Source of the DNA: Oscillospiraceae bacterium
Lineage (GTDB): Bacteria > Bacillota > Clostridia > Oscillospirales > Oscillospiraceae
NCBI GenBank assembly: GCA_017535865.1
Contig: JAFXTM010000110.1
Span: 1-37,581 of the forward strand
Length of the DNA stretch: 37,581 bases
Direction: 5' to 3'
Part shown: positions 14,778 to 22,467 of the stretch, one piece after another
How the letters are laid out: every line of letters starts with the position of its first letter
Numbering within the stretch: the stretch's first letter is position 1
The notes under the pieces: model-generated
The model's input: the letters and a program-made list of their open reading frames with translations, nothing else
What the model was told of the DNA's origin: nothing
Databases searched by the model: none
Translations under genes and position numbers: made by a program

Positions 14778-15068
14778 TTACTCTTTCGCTTCTTCCAGCA
14801 TTTTCTGCAAAAGCGCTGATACCTTCGGCTGACGAAAAGCCACGGCCAGCAGCTCCATCACCTGATTATCCGTCAGCTTTTCCGGCTCTCGGATGAATGC
14901 TTCCATCATGCAGCCGCGCGTACACAAACGGTGCGTTCTCTCGTTCCGGGTCAGCCGCTTGATCTCGCTCTGCAGCATTTTGTCCTGCTGCTTATAGTAG
15001 CGGATGCGATTCGATGCGATCAGTATAGCCTTGCTCATCTTTTCCAACTGCTCTGCTCTTGATTTCAT
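14778..15068 (-). CDS. DUF3847-like protein
   Basis: A 96-residue, highly charged, helical protein. The central RNERTHRLCTRGCMMEAFIREPEKLTDNQVMELL block matches my memory of DUF3847 proteins, which sit near relaxase genes on Clostridia conjugative elements and have no known biochemical role. The first 40 residues look like a coiled coil (KQQDKMLQSEIKRLTR). A strong GGGAGGAGG site precedes the ATG. A terminator hairpin lies between it and the upstream gene, so it depends on read-through or its own promoter. No relaxase is nearby. Confidence 0.7.
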   Translation of the reverse strand: MKSRAEQLEKMSKAILIASNRIRYYKQQDKMLQSEIKRLTRNERTHRLCTRGCMMEAFIREPEKLTDNQVMELLAVAFRQPKVSALLQKMLEEAKE

Positions 15069-15097
15069 AAAACACCTCCTCCCTGAAAATGGGCATA

Positions 15098-15136
15098 AAA
15101 AGGGCTGTAGCTATGCGTGGTTATGCTACAGCCCTT
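15098..15136 (-). terminator. Terminator of the cassette operon
   Basis: AAAGGGCTGTAGC pairs with GCTACAGCCCTTT. On the minus strand it is followed by TTTTT, and it lies downstream of the 174-residue gene. Confidence 0.75.
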
Positions 15137-15170
15137 TAGTTTGTTTTCTTTTGATTTTATTATTGCAATT

Positions 15171-15695
15171 TTAGAATAATCCAAGAGTAGGGTATTTGTT
15201 CTCGAAAGAACCATTGTCCATCTCAAAATAATCTCTGAACACGCTGATAAACTTGTAACTATAGAACAATGCTACGAATGCAGCCGCGCCGCCTATCTCA
15301 CTTCCATTGAAAAGGCCGTAAGAAAAAGGCGACGTATGTAAACTAATGCTTCCCGCCCGGGAATAATTAGCTAAGCATTTCCCGTCAAGGATGATTCTGT
15401 TTGCATCACTGCCTTTGTAAAAATATATCAATTCACCTCCAACGAGACCAATTAACCTATTAGAAGGATAAGCAAACACTTTGGCACCGTATGGACTGCT
15501 CGGAGTAGTCTCATATGTACCAATAACTTCTTTGCCATCGCTATAGTCTATGAATATTTCCCCGTTTTCATAGTCTACATAGAACGGTTTTTCGTCTGGA
15601 TCATTTTTAAACTTAATCTCATGAAGATGTTTCCCATCCTCCTCTTGTTTGAGCATAACAGTCATATAACCTTTATCTGCGGAATTGCCGATCAT
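15171..15695 (-). CDS. Hypothetical protein of the AT-rich cassette (174 aa)
   Basis: I do not recognise this protein. The N-terminal two thirds read as beta strands with alternating turns (YVDYENGEIFIDYSDGKEVIGTY, VFAYPSNRLIGLVGGELIYFYKG), like a small beta-propeller blade or WG-repeat-type fold. A hydrophobic Gly/Ala patch (SEIGGAAAFVALFYSYKF) follows near residue 135. There is no signal peptide. TAGGAGG precedes the ATG with 8-base spacing. It follows the two-helix membrane gene on the same strand after about 100 bases and is probably in the same XRE-controlled operon. Confidence 0.65.
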   Translation of the reverse strand: MIGNSADKGYMTVMLKQEEDGKHLHEIKFKNDPDEKPFYVDYENGEIFIDYSDGKEVIGTYETTPSSPYGAKVFAYPSNRLIGLVGGELIYFYKGSDANRIILDGKCLANYSRAGSISLHTSPFSYGLFNGSEIGGAAAFVALFYSYKFISVFRDYFEMDNGSFENKYPTLGLF

Positions 15696-15794
15696 AGACT
15701 AACCTCCTAATGTTTTTTCCAATTTTGGACTAACAATCTTATATTTCAATCACCATATACTATTTTGAGGCTCTACCACTACGTTTACCCTGTT

Positions 15795-16187
15795 TTATTG
15801 GTTCCTTGTCAGGTCTTCTATCGCACCGGCTAGATGCTCATAACTATCATAAAAAGCATTGTCCACAGCTATTCTTTTGTCAACAATCTTATTGTTGAGG
15901 AATCCGCTAATGACAAGTCCAATCACGCCAAAGACGATTGCGACAATCCACTCACCTGTCGATATCCCTAGAATAACAGCAATCACAATAAAAATCCCTG
16001 CTATTATGGCTACTGCCTTTTGCCACTTATCCGTTCCTCGCCGATGCTTTTGGTAACTATCAACAACATATTGTGCTTCCCGAAGAGCGCCTTGAACATC
16101 GCCTTTGTCTAATGCCTTTGATGCACGCGTTACACCAGAATTCCATGTATCAAGATTTATCTCACCTGAAAACCCATATTCACTCAT
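15795..16187 (-). CDS. Two-helix membrane protein of the cassette (130 aa)
   Basis: A soluble helical N-terminus (residues 1-55, rich in Ala/Lys: NSGVTRASKALDKGDVQGALREAQYVVDSYQ) is followed by two adjacent membrane helices (about residues 59-76 and 80-97). A short charged tail ends it (DSYEHLAGAIEDLTRNQ). The N-terminal part resembles a single TPR-like helical hairpin. I do not recognise a family. GGAGG precedes the ATG. The gene lies 17 bases after the cysteine-rich gene, so they are co-transcribed. Confidence 0.65.
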   Translation of the reverse strand: MSEYGFSGEINLDTWNSGVTRASKALDKGDVQGALREAQYVVDSYQKHRRGTDKWQKAVAIIAGIFIVIAVILGISTGEWIVAIVFGVIGLVISGFLNNKIVDKRIAVDNAFYDSYEHLAGAIEDLTRNQ

Positions 16188-16204
16188 TTTTTCAGTTCCT
16201 CCAA

Positions 16205-16666
16205 TTACTGTAGATACTTATGTTGCAGCCTTTTTACAGTTGTTCTGTAAAGATTATGTGCGCCAGCATTGTCCCCCGCCTCAATCATTTCAACGCAGGG
16301 TAATACGAGTTTTTCATAGATGGAGTCGAAAGCTGACAAAGCATCTTCTCTCTTTTTGATCGCTGCGACGATCTGCGGCGCGACAAAGTAGTATTCCGCT
16401 ATTTCTGATCTTCCCTCCGGTAGAGAACGAAGGTAGCCCTCTCTGAATCGACGAAGTACCGTCAATTCATGACAGTCATCCGCCAAGCCTTTTGCTTCCA
16501 CACATGCGGAAGTCAGAAAGCACCCAGATGAATCCTCCTCCTTGTAAATTGGACAGTCATCATAATCGTAGTTCCGGCAATACTTGTAATAGATATCCTC
16601 GTTTACATCTTTGCCGGACTTTCTGCACGCATAGTGATTATCGTACCAGTAATACGGGCAACTCAT
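16205..16666 (-). CDS. Cysteine-rich protein with a CFI-box-like segment (153 aa)
   Basis: This is the first gene of the minus-strand operon. The N-terminal 45 residues are rich in Cys and Tyr (C3, C14, C30, C38) and could hold a metal. A segment SSGCFLTSACVEAKG, then TVLRRFREGYL and AEYYFVAP, resembles the CFI-box-CTERM arrangement: Cys-Phe motif, Leu-Arg-x-Phe-Arg-x-x-Tyr-Leu, then Tyr-Tyr. I know that pattern from uncharacterised bacterial proteins, and its role is unknown. Its start region overlaps the operator-bearing intergenic space shared with the divergent XRE gene. Confidence 0.65.
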   Translation of the reverse strand: MSCPYYWYDNHYACRKSGKDVNEDIYYKYCRNYDYDDCPIYKEEDSSGCFLTSACVEAKGLADDCHELTVLRRFREGYLRSLPEGRSEIAEYYFVAPQIVAAIKKREDALSAFDSIYEKLVLPCVEMIEAGDNAGAHNLYRTTVKRLQHKYLQ

Positions 16667-16691
16667 ATCTGTATCCTCCCCAAGATGATGT

Positions 16692-16718
16692 TATAAGTTT
16701 ACTGCAATTTGCAGTAAA
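16692..16718 (-). promoter_or_regulatory. Minus-operon promoter overlapped by palindromic operator
   Basis: A perfect inverted repeat lies at 16698-16718: TTTACTGCAA, one T, TTGCAGTAAA. On the minus strand TTTACT, 17-bp spacer, TATAAC (16697-16692) forms a plausible promoter lying across it. An extra half site TGCAGTA stands at 16735-16741, nearer the XRE gene. The arrangement is typical of an autoregulated XRE repressor. Confidence 0.65.
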
Positions 16719-16774
16719 AGTCAACACAACAAAATGCAGTATGTTATCATTTCTCCGAATTGAGAGGTGATGAT

Positions 16775-16987
16775 ATGTACTCCCGCTTACGGGATTTGAG
16801 AGAAGACCGGGATATGAAGCAGCGGGAGCTGGCCAGCCTATTGAATTGTTCCCAGCAGGTTTACAGCAACTATGAACTCGGTCAAAGAGATATCCCTACT
16901 GATGTTCTAATAAAGCTGTCTAAACTATATAATGTGTCTGTTGACTATATTCTTGGAATTACCAACAATCCAAAACAAAATAAATAG
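16775..16987 (+). CDS. XRE-family helix-turn-helix repressor (70 aa)
   Basis: A one-domain DNA-binding protein. The helix-turn-helix spans residues 14-38 (MKQRELASLLNCSQQVYSNYELGQR), followed by the usual LIKLSKLYNVSVDYILG ending. The start at 16775 is set by GAGAGGTGAT upstream; an in-frame start at 16760 has no site. It is divergent from the cassette's minus-strand operon, with a perfect palindrome between them, so it very likely represses that operon and perhaps itself. Small repressors of this type are common on mobile elements. Confidence 0.9.
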   Translation: MYSRLRDLREDRDMKQRELASLLNCSQQVYSNYELGQRDIPTDVLIKLSKLYNVSVDYILGITNNPKQNK

Positions 16988-17033
16988 GAAACCAAGGGCT
17001 CCTGAGAATCGGAACACCTTGGTTTCTTATTGC
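16988..17033 (+). terminator. Terminator of the XRE gene
   Basis: GAAACCAAGG (16988-16997) pairs with CCTTGGTTTC (17017-17026), followed by TTATTGCTTTCTT. Confidence 0.7.
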
Positions 17034-17044
17034 TTTCTTATGGG

Positions 17045-17089
17045 CTGTCTTACGACCCCCGCGTTTTCGGGCGGCGTTTCCTGTTGAAT
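17045..17089 (-). repeat. 45-bp imperfect inverted repeat, right copy
   Basis: The minus-strand copy of 14430-14474. It starts 8 bases past the stop of the L-cysteine desulfidase gene. The outermost 22 bases are identical between copies; the differences are all in the inner half. Confidence 0.7.
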
Positions 17090-17097
17090 ATCGGTGT

Positions 17098-18372
17098 TCA
17101 GCCGTTTTCCATCATCAGACGGATGACCTCCTTGTCGGTGCTGCGCATGCCCTCGCGGGCGATGGTGCTCACGGCGCGGATCGTGTTCTCGACGCCTGTG
17201 ACCACGATGCCGTCGCCGCCGTAGAACTGGCTGTCGTGCATGTTCATGCGCATGCCGAGCATACCCGCCTCGACCGCCGAGGCGATCTTCGCCGCACAGC
17301 TGGCCTTGGCTCCGTCGCAGATCATGCCGGAGTTGATGGCAAGTGCGTTGATGATGGTATGCGAGATCTCCTCATAGCCGCCGCCGTAAAGGTAGCAGAT
17401 GCCCGCGCCCGCCCCGGCTCCGGCGCTGGTGGCGCCGCAGTAGGCCGAGAGGGAGCCGATGCCGGTCTTGAGATGGATGGTCACAAGGTTCGAGACCACC
17501 AGCGCGCGGTAGAGCATCTCCTCCGACACCCCGCACTCGCGGGCATAAACGATGACCGGCACCGAGGCGGTCAGACCCTGGTTGCCGCTGCCGGAGTTGA
17601 TGACCACGGGCAGCTCGCAGCCGTCCATCCGCGCGTCAGAGCCCGCCGCCGCCCAGGCCTTGGCCCGGTTCTGCACGCTGTTGCCGTACGAGAGCAGCAG
17701 GATCTTGCCGATGGCCGCGCCGTACTTGCCGGTGAGCCCGGCGTAGACGATGGCGATATTGTCGTCGATCTGCCGCTTCAGCAGGTCTTTCACATCCTCG
17801 ATCTTCACCTCGTCGGAAAAACGCACGATGTCCTCCACATTCAGGAGCCTGCGGTTCTCCGGCACCTGCACCGCGTCGTCAGTAAAGGGTTTGTCCACCA
17901 GCAGTTCGTCGTTGCGGCGGAGCGTGACAACGTTCGTGTGGTGAGAGATGATGTGCACATAGGCGCTGTCCTCTCCCGCTCCGGCCAGTACATGCAGGTC
18001 AAAAGGGCAGTTGGCGTTCGACTCCCGGATCGTGAACTGTACCTTGTTCAGCCAGGCGTCCATTCCGGCAAGCTGTTCGTCGTCGGCGTCCGAGAGGACC
18101 TGCAGCTCCTTCTCCGCATCGCCGAAGCAGACGCCCGCCGCCACTGCGGTACGCAGGCCCTTGCGTCCGCCGGTATGCGGCACGATGACGCTTTTCACAT
18201 TCTTGATGATGTTGCCGCTGACCGTGAGCTCGACGCGCTCCGGCATACGTCCGAGCGTCTGCCGCGCCAGCGCCGCGGCATAGGCCACCGCGATCGGCTC
18301 CGTGCAGCCCATGGCCTCGACCAGTTCTTCCCGCAGGATATCCAGATAGGCAGCGTATTTTTCTTTATCCAT
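17098..18372 (-). CDS. L-cysteine desulfidase / serine dehydratase-like enzyme (UPF0597, CyuA/YhaM type)
   Basis: A 424-residue cytoplasmic Fe-S enzyme. Family members convert L-cysteine to pyruvate, ammonia and sulfide with an oxygen-labile [4Fe-4S] cluster. Visible marks are the N-terminal MGCTEPIAVAYAAA (Cys23), SGNIIKNVKSVIVPHTGG, NSGSGNQGLTASVPV and the C-terminal CGATSAGAGAGAG and CDGAKASCAAK segments with likely cluster cysteines. Full length matches the family (about 420-440). GGAAGG precedes the ATG. In anaerobic gut bacteria it would serve cysteine catabolism and H2S release. It stands alone, tail to tail with the AT-rich cassette. Confidence 0.88.
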   Translation of the reverse strand: MDKEKYAAYLDILREELVEAMGCTEPIAVAYAAALARQTLGRMPERVELTVSGNIIKNVKSVIVPHTGGRKGLRTAVAAGVCFGDAEKELQVLSDADDEQLAGMDAWLNKVQFTIRESNANCPFDLHVLAGAGEDSAYVHIISHHTNVVTLRRNDELLVDKPFTDDAVQVPENRRLLNVEDIVRFSDEVKIEDVKDLLKRQIDDNIAIVYAGLTGKYGAAIGKILLLSYGNSVQNRAKAWAAAGSDARMDGCELPVVINSGSGNQGLTASVPVIVYARECGVSEEMLYRALVVSNLVTIHLKTGIGSLSAYCGATSAGAGAGAGICYLYGGGYEEISHTIINALAINSGMICDGAKASCAAKIASAVEAGMLGMRMNMHDSQFYGGDGIVVTGVENTIRAVSTIAREGMRSTDKEVIRLMMENG

Positions 18373-18515
18373 GTTCGTGCCTTCCTTCTGTTTTTATACT
18401 GCTATTTTACTGAATCTCCGAGAAAAAATCAATGCTTTTTGAGCAAAATGCCGAGGGTTTTCTTTGCGGTCTGCCTATGGTATACTGGATTCGACAACAA
18501 AGGGGAGGTGTTCCG

Positions 18516-19286
18516 ATGGAGGACAAGAAGATCCGGATCGAGGTCTGCTGCGGGAGCGCGGGCGATGTGATCGAGGCCTGGCGCGCAGGGGCGGACCGGG
18601 TCGAGCTCAACAGCGATCTCTTTCACGGCGGACTCACGCCGACGCTCGGCTCCCTGCTGGTCGCGAAACGTGAGACCGGGATGCCGATCATGGCCATGGT
18701 GCGCCCGCGCGAGGGAGGCTTCTGCTACACAGCCGCGGAGTTCGCCGTGTGCCGGGAGGATGCCCGGCTGCTGCTCGCGCATGGGGCGGACGGGCTCGTC
18801 TTCGGCTTTCTGCATGAAAACGGCACGATCGACCGGGAGCGCACGCGCATCCTCGCCGAGACCGCGCGAGAGGCCGGGAAAGAGGCCGTCTTTCACCGGG
18901 CGATCGACGTGGTCCCCGACTGGCGCGAGGCCGTCGATCTGCTCGCGGAACTGGGCGTCACGCGCATCCTGACAAGCGGCCAGGAGCCGGACGTCTCCTG
19001 GGGTACGGAGACCGTGCGGGAGATGATCGCCTATGCCGCGGGACGCATCCAGATCCTGCCCGGCGCGGGGATCACGCCGCGCAACATGGCCCGGATCCTC
19101 GCCGAAACCGGAGCCGATCAGCTCCATGTGGCGATACATCGCTCATTCGGCGATCCCTCCGCAAACAACAACCGCGCCATCTTCTACGGCGGCTGCCTTT
19201 ATCCTCCCGAGGACCGCTTCCAGCTGATCGACCGCGAGGCTGTCGGCGGCATGGTGGCCGCAGTGCGGATGGGAGAGGCGCGATGA
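18516..19286 (+). CDS. cutC: Copper homeostasis protein CutC
   Basis: A cytoplasmic TIM-barrel protein of 256 residues. The opening IRIEVCCGSAGDVIEAWRAGADRVELNSDLFHGGLTPT is diagnostic of CutC, as are MVRPREGGFCYT, FHRAIDVV and ILTSGQ. The conserved cysteines of the IEVCCG strand are present. The historical copper role is disputed: some bacterial CutC proteins bind Cu(I), while others have been linked to other functions. GGGGAGG lies 8 bases before the ATG. A TATACT box at 18481-18486 is the likely -10. Monocistronic, with a strong terminator after it. Confidence 0.93.
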   Translation: MEDKKIRIEVCCGSAGDVIEAWRAGADRVELNSDLFHGGLTPTLGSLLVAKRETGMPIMAMVRPREGGFCYTAAEFAVCREDARLLLAHGADGLVFGFLHENGTIDRERTRILAETAREAGKEAVFHRAIDVVPDWREAVDLLAELGVTRILTSGQEPDVSWGTETVREMIAYAAGRIQILPGAGITPRNMARILAETGADQLHVAIHRSFGDPSANNNRAIFYGGCLYPPEDRFQLIDREAVGGMVAAVRMGEAR

Positions 19287-19347
19287 AACGCCGCCTGCCC
19301 TCTTGCCGGCGCTGTGATCACCGTATCCCTCTCCCTTTCAAAAAGAT

Positions 19348-19384
19348 CCGCGCGCTTTGTCGACGGCAAAGCGCGCGGTTTTTT
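19348..19384 (+). terminator. Terminator of cutC
   Basis: A 12-bp stem CCGCGCGCTTTG (19348-19359) pairs with CAAAGCGCGCGG (19367-19378), then a T run. It ends at the stop of the opposite-strand gene, so it may act for both. Confidence 0.85.
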
Positions 19385-20937
19385 CATTCACTTGTCTGTT
19401 CCGGATCCTTTCGCCGTGCGTCGAGGCCGCGGACGGCCAGCGCGATGTACAGGGGCGCATAGATGTACAGGTAGCGCGACCGCGCTTCAAACAGCAGTTC
19501 AAAAGCACTGAGCGCGAGGATCGCAAGCATCAGGCAATCTATCCGCGCGTCACCCGCTCTCCAGGCGCAGACGAGACCAAGGAACAGGATCGCCAGCCAA
19601 AGGAGCTGCGCGAAGTTGGCCCAAAGGGGGAAAAAACGCCCCTCCCATTGGCGGGAGTAGTACAGGTCTCGGAAAAAAGCTCCAAAGCGGGAGTTCCCTC
19701 TTTCCACCGCGCCGACATAGAACTCACCCTCTCCGTCCCAGCAGAAGGTCCCGTCGCCGTAATTGGTCAGGGTCTTCTGCACGCCGAGGCGCGCCAGCCC
19801 TTTTGCCCCCAGCGTTCGAACGCGCTCGAGCGCGACGCGCAGATCTGCCTCGTTTCGCTCCTTCTGTGTGGAGAAGGATTTGGAGAATTCCACATCCTCG
19901 CGGGAGTAGACCCCCATCGTTTCGCTGTTGAGGCCCATCATGAGAAAATGGGCGGGCCCGAAAGCGGCCTCTTCATCCAATGTGAGCGGCAGGCTGTTCA
20001 CCACCGCCGAGCAGGCGAGCGAAGCCGCAAGCAGCCCGGCCGCGAGGCCCGCGAGCGCCGGGAGCGCCCTTTTGCGCACAGCGCTGTCCCGCAGGGAGAA
20101 CAGGCCGCGCAGCAGCACGGCGAGCAGCAGGAAGATCGCCTGAGGCTTGATACGGTAGCCGATCCAGGAGCACAGTCCGATCAGCGCCCAGCGCAGGATG
20201 CCGGCTCCCGTCTTCCCCTTCCCTTTACGCAGCGCGAGCCAGGCGGCAAGGCAGGGAAAGGGCAGACACATCGAATCGGAGTATGGGATGGAGACCCAGG
20301 GAGAGAGTCCGATCAGGAAGACATACAGGCCGTAGCCGAGGATGAGCCGGGAGCGGCTCGCGCCGAGCTCCCGTAGCAGAAGGACCAGCAGCGCGCCGGT
20401 CAGCGCATTAAAGGCGCACTGGAGCACGAGCAGCAGCCCGTATTCAAAGCGCTCCAGTCCCAGCCCGGCCGCCAGACCGCGCACCTGCGCGAAGATCCAG
20501 CCCAGGACCAGATTATTGGGATAACGGGAAAAATACTGCACAAGGCCCTCGGATTCGCCGCCGTGGACCAGCTGGTACGACAAATCGAGCAGCGCTTCCA
20601 CATCCCAGTCGGTAAAAAAGTAGTACTGGACGACCGCCGCGACCTGAAAGGCAAAGAGGCACACCGTGGCGATCAGCAGCGCGAGGCGTCCGTGCCGGAT
20701 AAGCGGCGCAATGCGCTCCGACAGCCAGAACAGGCAGAGGATGAAGACGAGGCCAAGGACGAGCAGCAGCCACGGGGACAGAAAGACCCGGCTGAACTCC
20801 GCGCGCGCATAGGGGACGCGCCCCCATGCAAGCAGGCAGATCAGCAGCGTCGCCGCCATAAACAGGCCGTAGAGCCAGCCGGCAAGGCTCGCGCGGGCGC
20901 TCCCGCCGGGCGGGACGGAACGTGTGAAAAGCTTCAT
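19384..20937 (-). CDS. Polytopic membrane glycosyltransferase-like protein (GT39/PMT type)
   Basis: 517 residues with about eleven to twelve hydrophobic helices. The start at 20937 has GGAGG; an in-frame upstream start has none. After the first helices an extracytoplasmic loop carries DWDVEALLDLSYQLVHGGESEGLVQYFSRYPNN, the acidic loop typical of lipid-linked-sugar transferases (PMT/ArnT-like fold). Later loops contain DSMCLPFP and the large outer loop FGPAHFLMMGLNSETMGVYSREDVEF. It likely transfers a sugar from a polyprenyl carrier to a surface polymer or protein. The substrate is unknown. It lies 20 bases after the lipoprotein gene on the same strand, so they are co-transcribed. Confidence 0.78.
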   Translation of the reverse strand: MKLFTRSVPPGGSARASLAGWLYGLFMAATLLICLLAWGRVPYARAEFSRVFLSPWLLLVLGLVFILCLFWLSERIAPLIRHGRLALLIATVCLFAFQVAAVVQYYFFTDWDVEALLDLSYQLVHGGESEGLVQYFSRYPNNLVLGWIFAQVRGLAAGLGLERFEYGLLLVLQCAFNALTGALLVLLLRELGASRSRLILGYGLYVFLIGLSPWVSIPYSDSMCLPFPCLAAWLALRKGKGKTGAGILRWALIGLCSWIGYRIKPQAIFLLLAVLLRGLFSLRDSAVRKRALPALAGLAAGLLAASLACSAVVNSLPLTLDEEAAFGPAHFLMMGLNSETMGVYSREDVEFSKSFSTQKERNEADLRVALERVRTLGAKGLARLGVQKTLTNYGDGTFCWDGEGEFYVGAVERGNSRFGAFFRDLYYSRQWEGRFFPLWANFAQLLWLAILFLGLVCAWRAGDARIDCLMLAILALSAFELLFEARSRYLYIYAPLYIALAVRGLDARRKDPEQTSE

Positions 20938-20957
20938 CGCGTTTTCCTCCTGCGGTC

Positions 20958-22298
20958 TCACCAATTATACCCGATCTGGTCGTGCAGCAGCTTATAGCGG
21001 GGCACCATGCCGCCGCCGGGATAGTAACGCCAGGAGCCGAAGATCGGTCCGCCCGGGTCGAACTCGAAACGGATCTCGCAGTCCGGCAGGAGCTCCTTCA
21101 GATGCTCCACCTGCTCGGGCGGAACATTTTCGTCGCATTTGCCGTAGACGCGCTCCAGCTTCGTCAGGCCATAGAGCGGCGAGATATCGGTCAGCTCATG
21201 GAGACGCCCGATGTTCAGATGGACCAGATTGACGCAGTTGGCAAGCGGTGAGATATCGGTCACATGCGTCTCGCCGACCTCGAGGTATTCCAGGTTCGTG
21301 CAGCTGCCGATCGCAGTGATGTCCGAGACGTGATCGTTCTCGACGATCAGCACCTCCAGGTCCGGCATGTAATAGAGAAAGTCCAGATTTTCGATCCCGT
21401 TGTGGCCGATGTCGAGATACTTCACCTTGGTGCAGTATTTCAGCGGCGCAAGGCGCTCGTCATCATAGCCGCCGATGATCCAGAGCGAGATCGCGTCGGT
21501 CCACTGTCCGCCGCCCGGCAGCGACTCGACGCGCCAGACGATGTCCCGCTCCGGATGACGAGAACGGAACTGGTCCATCGTCTCGTCATCAAGCCCGCAG
21601 TACTCAAAGCGGAGCTCTTTCAGATTCTCGAGATAGGGCAGCATGGCCTCGATCTCCGCCAGCCCCTCTTCCCCGATCGCGGCTTTCCGGAAATGGACGC
21701 TCTCCGTATGCGTGTCCAGCTTCTGCTTGTAGAGCGTAAAGGCGTAGTCGAAATCCGCCTGAGGCGCGATATCCTTCAACGTTTTGTAATCCTCAAAGGT
21801 AAAGCTCTCCGGAAGCTGCACCGTGCGCAGCCGCGGAAGCAGGGGCAGGATTGCCGCAGCTTCCGGGAGTTCCTCCGGGTCAAGGGCGCTCAGATCGAGC
21901 TGCTCGGTGAGCCACGGCACCAGCTCGTCCTTCAGCGTCAGGTTGTAGTACAGCTGAAGCGCGGGATATCTCTCACGCAGCTCGGTGACACGCTCCACCG
22001 TGCCCAGCCCGCAATTCAGTCGAATGCTCTCCAGCTCAGGGAACAGCGGTGCTTTTTCCAGAATATCCCGATACTCCTCCTCGCTGAAAATCAGCAGGTC
22101 GCGGGTATCCGGATCGCACGTCCGCTCCCCAAGCACGACGTCCGGAGCAGGCGTCGGCGTTGGTTCCGGCGTTGGTTCCGGTTCCTCCGTCGCAGGGGGG
22201 AGCGTCGGCTCTGTCGTCCGGGCGGCACAGCCGCCCAGCATCAGCACAAAGAGCAGGCAGATGCAGAGCAAATACAGGTTTTTCGGTTTATGCTTCAT
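20958..22298 (-). CDS. Leucine-rich-repeat lipoprotein
   Basis: A predicted surface lipoprotein of 446 residues. The signal peptide ends in the lipobox LGGC (Cys about residue 24), followed by a Pro/Thr/Glu stalk (TEEPEPTPEPTPTPAP). The middle has irregular helical/strand repeats. From about residue 285 to 400 there are leucine-rich repeats of SDS22/internalin spacing (KYLDIGHNGIENLDFLYYM, LEVLIVENDHVSDITAI, LEYLEVGETHVTDISPL, VHLNIGRLHELTDISPL). Such domains bind proteins or glycans. The start at 22298 is the ATG before the MKHKPKN signal peptide; its ribosome binding site is weak (GGGGGG). Probable operon with the downstream glycosyltransferase. Confidence 0.85.
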   Translation of the reverse strand: MKHKPKNLYLLCICLLFVLMLGGCAARTTEPTLPPATEEPEPTPEPTPTPAPDVVLGERTCDPDTRDLLIFSEEEYRDILEKAPLFPELESIRLNCGLGTVERVTELRERYPALQLYYNLTLKDELVPWLTEQLDLSALDPEELPEAAAILPLLPRLRTVQLPESFTFEDYKTLKDIAPQADFDYAFTLYKQKLDTHTESVHFRKAAIGEEGLAEIEAMLPYLENLKELRFEYCGLDDETMDQFRSRHPERDIVWRVESLPGGGQWTDAISLWIIGGYDDERLAPLKYCTKVKYLDIGHNGIENLDFLYYMPDLEVLIVENDHVSDITAIGSCTNLEYLEVGETHVTDISPLANCVNLVHLNIGRLHELTDISPLYGLTKLERVYGKCDENVPPEQVEHLKELLPDCEIRFEFDPGGPIFGSWRYYPGGGMVPRYKLLHDQIGYNW

Positions 22299-22467
22299 AA
22301 CAGCAGCCCCCCGAGGAGACATGTTCCGATCTCCCGCATCCGCAAGGCGCGGCACGGGCACATCGTATTCTTTATACTACAAAATACTACAAGCACCGTT
22401 TTTTTGCAAGTTGATGCCGGAGGGCACGACATTTTTCACGCGGCCGGGACACCCGCCCGTCTGGGCT

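Larger units (their letters stand above)
14430..17089. mobile_element. AT-rich cassette between inverted repeats (putative)
   Basis: The genes inside (14778-16987) are AT-richer than both flanks. They include an XRE repressor and a DUF3847-like protein typical of conjugative or mobilisable elements. The cassette sits between the convergent ends of two core genes and is bounded by the 45-bp inverted repeat. No transposase or integrase is present and I found no clear target-site duplication, so mobility is inference. Confidence 0.4.

Noticed and set aside
14778-16987. Calling the XRE cassette a known toxin-antitoxin or named defence system
   Set aside because: None of the proteins shows a recognised toxin, nuclease, protease or NTPase motif. 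Only the repressor and the DUF3847-like block are recognisable.
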